Assembly (NCBI RefSeq): GCF_029931775.1
Contig: NC_079325.1
Span: forward strand, 38,356,673 to 38,420,672
DNA from: Euleptes europaea
Lineage: Eukaryota > Chordata > Lepidosauria > Squamata > Sphaerodactylidae
Direction: 5' to 3'
Length of the DNA stretch: 64,000 nt
Both the position numbers and the translations under genes were made by a program. This document shows positions 56,918 through 64,000 of this stretch, one piece after another. The notes beneath the pieces are model-generated. The model was not told the DNA's origin. It did not search any database and saw nothing but the letters and a program-made list of their open reading frames with translations. How positions within the stretch are numbered: position 1 is the stretch's first letter; each line of letters starts with the position of its first letter.

Positions 56918-58036
56918 TGTTGCAAACTAAGGCTAATGGTGATGTTACTCCTATTTCAGGCTGACAGAATTGGCTGTGATGGGCAGAGCTGAGTTGAGCC
57001 AGAAAACAATCCAGGTGGTACTGGAGTTGATCCTGGCAAATTCCGGTGAGAAAATATTGCAGAATGCCAAATTTTAAAAATGATAATAGGAAGATTCTGT
57101 TACAGAAAACAACCATAATCAATACTCTTAAAGTACAGTGTTTTTTAAACATGTAATCTTAAATATATGCAAGAGCAAGTAATTTGCTATAAATCATGTC
57201 CCCTATCCCATATGAAGCCTCTTGCCCCCTCCCATGACATCTGAAATGCTGATTCTGCAAGGAGATAGCACAGTCTGCTGTATGGCCTATCAATGTTTAG
57301 AGCTATGTTATTTTCCCTCCTTTTGTTTTTGCACAAAATATTCTGTCTTGAGCCTATAATTCTGATAAGTGAATGTAGAGGATGTCCAAATTGTCATGAA
57401 GTTGACAGTGGGGCAAAGCAGAGAAGGAACAATATTTAAAAGTGCTGTAACTAAAAAGAATCTTTTAGTTTATAGAGCTCAGGACAATCACCTGAATTCC
57501 TTTAACCTATTGGTGCAAGGAGGCATCTCCTGGCATATCCCTCCCCTGGCCAGAGTTGACGAATTCCCATGTGACATCTTTCATATCAAAGTTCCAGGCT
57601 TACTGTGGGCTTCAATCCTGGTAACAAGAAGCAAAACTGAAAAGAAATGAAAAGCAACAGACATTAGTTGGATGCATCTTTAGAACTAAATTGTTTTCTG
57701 TGGGAGATCTGTCATTGGATTCTCCAAATTATTTTTTAATCTTTAAAACCAGCTGTTTGGATCACGGCCATGGCATTTGGAGGGGTGGTGCGTGGTTAAT
57801 CCCTTCTCCCCATGCTGTTTTGCTTGCAGAAATTATAATGGCAGCTTGGGGAGTAGAGATTTCTACAGGAAAAACAGCACCTGATGGAAAGGTTTAAAGA
57901 AAAAAAAGTCAACAGTTACTCAACCCAAATCATATTCCCACCCCCACAACTGATTTTTAGGGTAAAAAAAAACCGGTTAGGGGGCCTGATCCCATATGAC
58001 ATGGAATGGAACTCTTCTTGTTACTTTTCCGCGCAG

Positions 58037-58188
58037 TGCTGGGACTATGCCCTCCAAGGTGGATCCCATACAGGGAAGAACTTTGTCTTTATGTCGCAGA
58101 TAGGCCTGCTCTTTCCTGGAGCGAGGCCAGAATTTTCTGCCAGGACCATAGAGCAGAATTGGTTGTCATCAAGAATTACAACAAGCAG
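58037..58188 (+). CDS. C-type lectin-like domain exon (first half of domain), isolated
   Basis: A 152-base exon is bounded by acceptor GCGCAG (ending at 58036) and donor GTAAGA (58189). Its frame begins with a split codon (phase 1) and reads VLGLCPPRWIPYREELCLYV, then ALSWSEARIFCQDHRAELVVIKNYNKQ. It has the CP..W..Y...C pair that opens a long-form C-type lectin fold, the W..A...C helix and the L..I strand. The end after NYNKQ falls where natural-killer-receptor-type and CLEC2-type lectin genes have an intron. These are usually type II membrane receptors. I see no second or third domain exon downstream to 64 kb and no clear stem or membrane exon upstream. It could be part of a long gene with exons outside the window, or a relic. 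Frame and both splice sites are intact. Confidence 0.65.
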
Positions 58189-58615
58189 GTAAGAGGTAGC
58201 TTTGGCAAGCTGAGAACACTTGAGGTGGGAAGGAGGTGGGAGTTGAACAGTGGAAAGTCAGGTGGTCAATCTGAAGGGTTAATATAAAGGCCTGTCAACT
58301 TTCCTTCCTGGTTTGGAATCTGATCTTATTTATGTTATTTATTAATTAAAATATTTATAATAGTGGTTAATAATTTTAAATTAAAGCCATACAGAACAGT
58401 TGCCTCATTAATCCCCCTAAAAATGCCTGCAGCTCAAACCCCATTAAAAGTCCCAGCAAAGAAAACAACCTGAAAGCACCTTCTAAAAATATGTAAGGAT
58501 AGTTTCTTCTTCACCACCTCGAGGAGCCCATTATACAAGGTGGGTGTCACTACTGAAAAGAAATGGCTGTTCCCTCTTTGACTTTGTTCAGGCTGTTTTC
58601 ATCATGATTTGTCAG

Positions 58616-60658
58616 TAGGGTTGCCAACCCCCAGGTACTAAGTAAAATCTCAGCACAGGCTCAAATTCAATAAAGAATAAATTTACTGAGATAATTGTAA
58701 TTTCAATCGAGTTCTTCAATCTTAATCAACATAAATAAATCCACCAGGGGAACACAAATATTATAAAGGTTGCTTCACCAAGACAATTGGAAAACTGGTT
58801 GCCGCACCGGAAAATATCAGTCATTAATCCGTCCCTCGAATGGAAGGATATAGTTTCCACAGAAATAAATCCAAAGCGTGGTGTGTTCTTCACGAATCCA
58901 AGAAAAACTAACAGACAAATTCTTGTAATGAAATTATTCCGTGCTTGTAGCTGGTGTGCGCAGAAATGGAGGGCAAAATCAAGAGTTCCAAACAAATTGG
59001 TTCCAAATCAACAAAACGACACTTCAGGATCTGTGTTTGTTTTGCTTATAAGCTTCATCAGTTGTTATTATTATGCCAGTAGCTTCATACAGGTTTTTAC
59101 AGGGTTCAAAGACCTCTAAAAAGAATCAAAAGTATCAAAGCCCAATATTAGAAGATGCTAACCATGATATTATTTACATTGCATGAACATAATCAATAAG
59201 CACTTACCCCGAAAGACCAGCAGACCTAACATGTGTCTTACATACTCTGAAGGCTGGTAAAAACAATACAGAGGGTAAAGCTTAAATCACAACCCTTATG
59301 CTTAACAGCTGAGTCAAATTACCATCTCTTAAAGGAAACTAGACATATCGAACTCATTATTCAATCCTGCAGGGGATAGTGTTTTGAATAAATATTTGTA
59401 CCTTAATTCCTGTTGGTGGAGAATTTTAATTGTCCTCATGATAATAAGGTTGTTGTTTATACTCCAAATTCCAAAAAATAAAATGTCATTATCTGAATGT
59501 CCTTTCTCCACATAATGAGTAGTAAGGGGTGCTTCAAGAACTTTGGCGCGTACTCTTGCTCTATGCTCGCTGATCCGAATCCTAAGGGGGCGTGTTGTTG
59601 ATCCAATATACATTTTAAAACACGGGCAAATAATTGCGTAAATAATGCTTTTTGAAGAACAATTCGTGAAGCTCTGTAATGTATATTTAAAGTTGGAACT
59701 TGAAGAGCTAACCTCTTTGATAGGTAAACTGAAGCGGCATAGTGCGCAGGCGCCACACTTATAATGTCCCCGGATGTTAACTCCTTGTGTACTGGTAGCA
59801 CGATCGGTTTTAATCAAAAGGTTTCGAAGGGACTTGGTTTTCCTGAGTCCAAAAGTGGGCTTTTCCGAACAGCCTGGTACGTTAAACAAAACATGCCAGT
59901 GTCTACGTATGATACGTTGTATTTCATGAGTCATATGGGTGAATTCCAAAGATGCATAAATACCAGTAGATTTATGAGCTGAGGACATTGACGGGCGTAA
60001 TAGGGTTTCTCTACCCTTTTGTTCAACTTTAACCCTAACTATATCCAATATGGTATCTTCATAGCCCCTACCTTTGAGTATTCGGAATAAACCATTAGCT
60101 GCTAAATCAAAATCCTGAGGAAAGGTTGCTTTCCTTTTAAGTCTAAGAAGCTGGCTGAATGGAAGGTTTCGTCTTAGGTGAAGAGGATGGTGGGAGGAGA
60201 AATGTAACCCCGCTCCCACGTCAGTAGGCTTCCGATATGGTTTGACCGCTACCGCATTCATATGGGTCCTAAAGGCCACCACATCAAGAAATGGGATCTC
60301 CTGTTTATCCATATGGCCGGTGAATTTTAAAAAAGGACTTAAAGAATTAAGACATTCCAATAACGACCCATAGGATGATTCAGAGTCAATAATACAGAAC
60401 AGATCATCTATAAACCTAAAATATTTAATCACGTGGTCTTTGAAAAGCTGATGTTGAGTAAGTAAGTCAGATTCGAGCTGGAGATCTCCTGCTCTTACAA
60501 CTGATCTCCAGTTGATACACATCAGTTCACCTGGAGAAAATGGCTGCTTTGGCAATTGGACTCTATGGCATTAAAGTTCTCCCCTCCCAAACCCTGCCTT
60601 TCTCAGGCTCCACCCAAAAAACCTCCAGACGGTGGCGGAGAGGGACCTGGCAACCCTA
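58616..60658 (+). mobile_element. hAT MITE of the TAGGGTTGCCA family, split by a Penelope-like element
   Basis: The left stub is 58616-58640 and the right part about 60476-60658. Outer duplications TTTGTCAG (58608-58615, 60659-60666) show one element split by a 1.8-kb insertion. Confidence 0.88.
58641..60475 (-). mobile_element. Penelope-like retroelement, 5'-truncated, with intact RT end and GIY-YIG endonuclease
   Basis: On the minus strand a single open frame of about 375 element residues runs from about 60471 to the stop at 59329. It holds the end of a reverse transcriptase with the catalytic YFRFIDD motif. The thumb region follows (EIPFLDVV, KPYRKPTD). After it comes a cysteine-rich linker (CGACALC). 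A GIY-YIG nuclease core follows (IYAIICPCFKMYIGSTTRPLRIRISEHR), and the frame ends NNEFDMSSFL. This layout is that of Penelope-like elements, probably the Neptune-type lineage. The upstream RT is lost. The 3' tail runs to about 58641. The surviving frame shows no break, so insertion is fairly recent. It lies inside a hAT MITE. It is not a host gene. Confidence 0.9.
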
Positions 60659-60666
60659 TTTGTCAG

Positions 60667-60891
60667 TAGAGTTGCCAGCTCTGGGTTGGGAAATACCTGG
60701 AGAATTTGGGGGTGGAGCCTGATGAGGTTGGGGTTTGGGTAGGGGAGGGACTTCAATGGGATATAGTGCCATAGAGTCCAATTTCCAAATTGGCCATTTC
60801 CTCCAGGTGGACTGATCTCTGTTACCTGGAGATCAGTTGTAATAGCGGTAGGTCTCCAGCCACCACCTGGAGGGCGGCAACCCTAACCCTA
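60667..60891 (-). mobile_element. hAT MITE of the TAGGGTTGCCA family, immediately next to another copy
   Basis: It starts TAGAGTTGCC and ends ACCTGGAGG...CAACCCTAACCCTA. It is flanked by TTTGTCAG at 60659-60666 and 60892-60899, the same octamer that flanks the neighbouring copy. Confidence 0.85.
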
Positions 60892-61624
60892 TTTGTCAGC
60901 TAAAGGTAAGCATGGAGCTCAGATTGGTTGGTCAATATTTTGCTTGGCAAAATGGCAGCTCTTGCAAAAGAGGTCATGAAAAACCTGAGCTGCTGGAACA
61001 GATCTCCTTGCAAGACCTCAGCACTTTTTGCAAGCTTATGAATATAAGTTCTGATAAAGCTGAAGTGCTAGATAGTTCTGCTGCCCAGGTTCCATTGCAG
61101 GAGCAGAGTGGGCTGTGTATTTCCGTGTAGCTGGTGCATTGTGTTGGGTGCTTCACTTCTCTGCAGATTTGCATTTATATTGCTCCCATCACATATTTTC
61201 CTCCCAATGCCCTTATTAGTTTCGATCTTATGAATTTTTGTAGGCAGTTTTTTTAATTGCCCTGTGGATGTTTTATTGCGTGCAAACCCCTGTCATTAAT
61301 GTATATAGATTCAGCAGAAGTTTTATATGTGTATTTGAATACTATTACTATACTTCTTCCTCAGTTGACCAATGATCAAGATTTTGTTGTTGAAGTGCAG
61401 CTGGTCTTCTTTTTGAAGTTCGTACAATCAGGAATTGTTTTATACACATTTATAGTAGTTTGCATTTTTGTTAGTTTTATTATTGTGCATACTTTAAATA
61501 AACATTTATTTTGTGCAGATGTTTAGTATGTTAATTTCAATCTAGTTAACCCCTGTAGCCTTTTATAGATTATTAGATCAAGTTACTGTTCCTTCAATCT
61601 TTTGTTTGTGTATTTGGTTGACTT

Positions 61625-61841
61625 CAGGTTGCCAACTCTAGGTAGGGAATACCTGGAGATTTGGGGGCTGCAGCCTGGAGAGGGAGGAGTTTGGGGAGGG
61701 GCAGGACCTCAGTAGGATACAATGCCATAGAGTCCCCCTTCCAAAGCAGCCATTTTCTCCAGGGGAACTTATCTTGGTTGCCTAGAGATCAGTTCTAACT
61801 CTGGGAGATATCCAGGCCCCAGCTGGAGGTTAGCAACCTTA
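61625..61841 (-). mobile_element. hAT MITE of the TAGGGTTGCCA family, divergent
   Basis: It runs from TCAGGTTGCCAACTC to TAGCAACCTTA with target duplication GGTTGACT on both sides. Confidence 0.85.
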
Positions 61842-62199
61842 GGTTGACTCCAAGTGTAATGTTTTGTGTGTGACTGGCACTCTGAGTTCAAGCACTGGTC
61901 ACTTTCAAGTCACATATTGCGTGGGTTTCTGTGTCCACTGCTCTGTCCCTGGAGAGGGCTAACAGTGCAATTCTAAAGAGAGTTTTTCTAAGCCCATTCA
62001 TTTACATTCCTGATATGGGTGTTTCCAAGGTCCCAGGTCCTTGTAAAGTTCACTTACATATGACTTGTTTGACCCAGGATGGATGCTGTTGGGAAATAGT
62101 GTTTTTTCTCAGCTCCACAGCATCAGGGTGCTTTCATGCACCTCCTGGGTTTTCCCCATCTTTGCTATGATGTTTCCCAAATCTGCTTTGCTGCAGTGT

Positions 62200-62465
62200 T
62201 TAGATATTTTGGGGGTGGAGCCTGAGGAGGGCAGGGTTTGGAGAGGGGAGGGACTTCAATGCCACAGAGATCCACAATCATTTGCAAGTGGATTTTGCCT
62301 TTTCACACAGTAAAATCCATCTGCAAAGTGCATTGAAAGTGGATTGAAAGTGCATTATTCGGCATGTGTGAAAGCCCCCCCCCCCCCGTGAACTGATTTC
62401 TGTTGCCTGGAGATAGGTGTAGTAATGGGAGATCTCCAGCCACCACCTGGAGGTTGGCAACCCTA
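62200..62465 (-). mobile_element. hAT MITE of the TAGGGTTGCCA family, split by a second element
   Basis: It includes GGGGGTGGAGCCTGAGGAGG and GGACTTCAATGCCA at the left and ACCTGGAGGTTGGCAACCCTA at the right. About 62270-62388 is a foreign insert (ATTTGCAAGTGGATTTTGCC... and GAAAGTGGATTGAAAGTGCA) ending in a C tract. That insert resembles another short reptile repeat. Confidence 0.75.
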
Positions 62466-62663
62466 GCTATCAATCAAGGTACTGGCCTGCCTAGGACTGC
62501 GGGGTGTAGAAGTTAATGGGCTACGTGTCAATTAAATTTGCAGAAAAAGCAGGTCAAACTGGGAAATGAAGGTGTTTGTAGCACCTGGTTCCTAAGATTC
62601 ACCTGCACCCCTTGTCCCCACTTCCATTGCCCTGGCTGGGCTGCTGACAGTGATTGAATTGAG

Positions 62664-62777
62664 GCCGTAAAGGGCCCATACTATGTTGTTATCACATTCC
62701 TCATTGTTGCTGCTATCCTGACGGGCTTCCCTGCTGTTGCACAGTGGGTTCCTGAGAGAATGTCCAGCAGCAACTGG
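62664..62777 (+). other. Possible transmembrane-encoding exon (weak)
   Basis: The plus frame from 62664 reads AVKGPYYVVITFLIVAAILT, then GFPAVAQWVPERMSSSNW, and ends at a good donor (GTAAGG at 62778). The hydrophobic run of about 21 residues after a lysine resembles the membrane exon of a type II receptor. An in-frame TGA lies just upstream, so the exon would need an acceptor at 62662-62663, which is poor. The exon ends in phase 0 and cannot splice directly to a phase-1 lectin exon like the one at 58037. It could be the start of another gene beyond the window, or chance. Confidence 0.25.
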
Positions 62778-63073
62778 GTAAGGTTGGGGCAATGTGTGGG
62801 GAGGGTGCTCCTAGACAAAATTTAAAGTTCTGCAATTTCACTTCAACCTGGTGCTATATTTTCACTGAACACTGAACACTGCCTTGGTAAGGAAAGTGAT
62901 CAGATCATTTCCGTCGCTGAAACATAGTATCGGTTCAAGGTTCAGTTTATTGCATATGGCCAAAGGCTGTTAAAACTCGAGCAATTTATCAGAACTTATC
63001 AGAACCGGAACTTATCAGAAAACTGAACAAAGAACATTGTTCAAAGATTGACATTCAAGTTAATCTGGAATTT

Positions 63074-63378
63074 AAGGTAAGATAAAGGTCCCCTGTGCAA
63101 GCACCGGGTCATTTCTGACCCATGGGTGACGTCACATCCCGACGTTTACTAGGCAGACTTTGTTTTACGGGGTGGTTTGCCAGTGCCTTCCCCAGTCATC
63201 TTCCCTTTACCCCCAGTAAGCTGGGTACTCATTTTACCTACCTCGGAAGGATGGTAGGCTGAGTCAACCTTGAGCCGGCTACCTGAAACCAACTTCTGTC
63301 GGGATCGAACTCAGATCGGGAGCAGTGCAGAGCTTGGACTGCAGTACTGCAGCTTACCACTCTGCGCCATGGGGCTCT
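63074..63378 (-). mobile_element. tRNA-derived SINE (GGTAAGCTGCAG family), reverse
   Basis: It runs from TAAGATAAAGGTCCCCTGTG to CTTACCACTCTGCGCCATGG. Confidence 0.88.
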
Positions 63379-64000
63379 GGAATTTAAATAACATAAAATA
63401 AACATCGAAACCACTCAGAACTTGGAGTCTAAGCTGTGCCTAATACTGAAATCTCAAGCCTGTTACAATTTTGGTCCCAATAAGGTCCCTAGATAAGGTT
63501 TACATTTGTGGATTGGAGATCCCACTTCATATCAACCTCTTGTGTATAGAATTTGCAGTAACATAGTTTTGTATTCTGCTGTCTCTGTGCATGAGAGCAA
63601 TGTTGATGTGCTTCTGTGTGTGAGGCCTGGGGCAATTGTCTCCAGTGCCTCCCCTTTGGAAGCTTGCTAACTCAGGGTGTCAGTTATCCTTTTCTGAAAA
63701 TGAAGTGGGGGACCTGAGCTGGAGGCTTCATCCAGTGCTGGTGCCTGAATTTCAACAAGCAGAAGGTCATATACTCTGTTGACTAGCTGAGGGCAGAGAG
63801 CCAGGCTCCTAGTATTAATACCAGCACTGGCTAGTCAGTCACATGTCCAATATTGCACTCTCCTGTTTCCCTCTACACTCAAAGCAGAGTAGACTACAAG
63901 GCAAACTCCTAACCTTGGCCCATACAGTTTGATCCCTGGAATCCCTGCCAGTGACCTCTGAAAGCACTCTTACCATGTTTGCTTGTTTACTGCTAGAGAA

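Noticed and set aside
63503-63560. LWIGDPTSYQ string resembling the second exon of a lectin domain
   Set aside because: An in-frame stop lies directly upstream, with no acceptor, and the rest of the domain pattern is missing.

Overview
The window looks like nuclear DNA from a squamate reptile (lizard or snake; perhaps a gecko, but I cannot fix the species). The evidence is three intron-bearing vertebrate genes in very repeat-rich DNA, CR1 and BovB LINE tails, 5S-rRNA-derived SINEs with a BovB-like tail, several tRNA-derived SINEs of the squamate type, Penelope-like retroelements with a GIY-YIG endonuclease, and many short hAT elements.

The host genes are RNF208 (minus strand, coding exon 13893-14690), CYSRT1 (plus strand, coding exon 38474-38884) and RNF224 (plus strand, 20-nt coding exon at 49537-49556 spliced to 50642-51149). 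As I recall it, this is the compact RNF208-CYSRT1-RNF224 block of human 9q34.3, here spread over about 37 kb by intron growth and repeats. Two CpG-rich islands fit as promoters: 20.2-21.64 kb for RNF208, read leftward, and 33.48-34.06 kb for CYSRT1, read rightward, with a good splice donor at 33854. The two RING proteins are probable E3 ubiquitin ligases and CYSRT1 is a small cysteine-tailed protein. No shared pathway is visible.

Right of RNF224 there is one convincing C-type lectin-like exon (58037-58188, plus) and a weaker possible transmembrane exon (62664-62777, plus). I found no exons that complete a lectin gene.

Region by region: 0-13 kb is repeats (CR1, SINEs, hAT elements, a BovB tail) with a strong CTCF-like motif near 4.24 kb. 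13-21.6 kb is the RNF208 unit. 21.7-33.4 kb is SINE/CR1/MITE-rich and ends in a six-copy 98-bp tandem array with an inverted end. 33.5-41 kb is the CYSRT1 unit with several nested insertions. 41-49 kb is mostly repeats and unrecognised sequence. 49.5-52.5 kb is RNF224. 53-63.4 kb is a stack of nested transposons: hAT MITEs, two Penelope-like fragments and one solo LTR, with the lectin exon between them. Most open frames in the window, including long ones in GC-rich DNA, are not genes.
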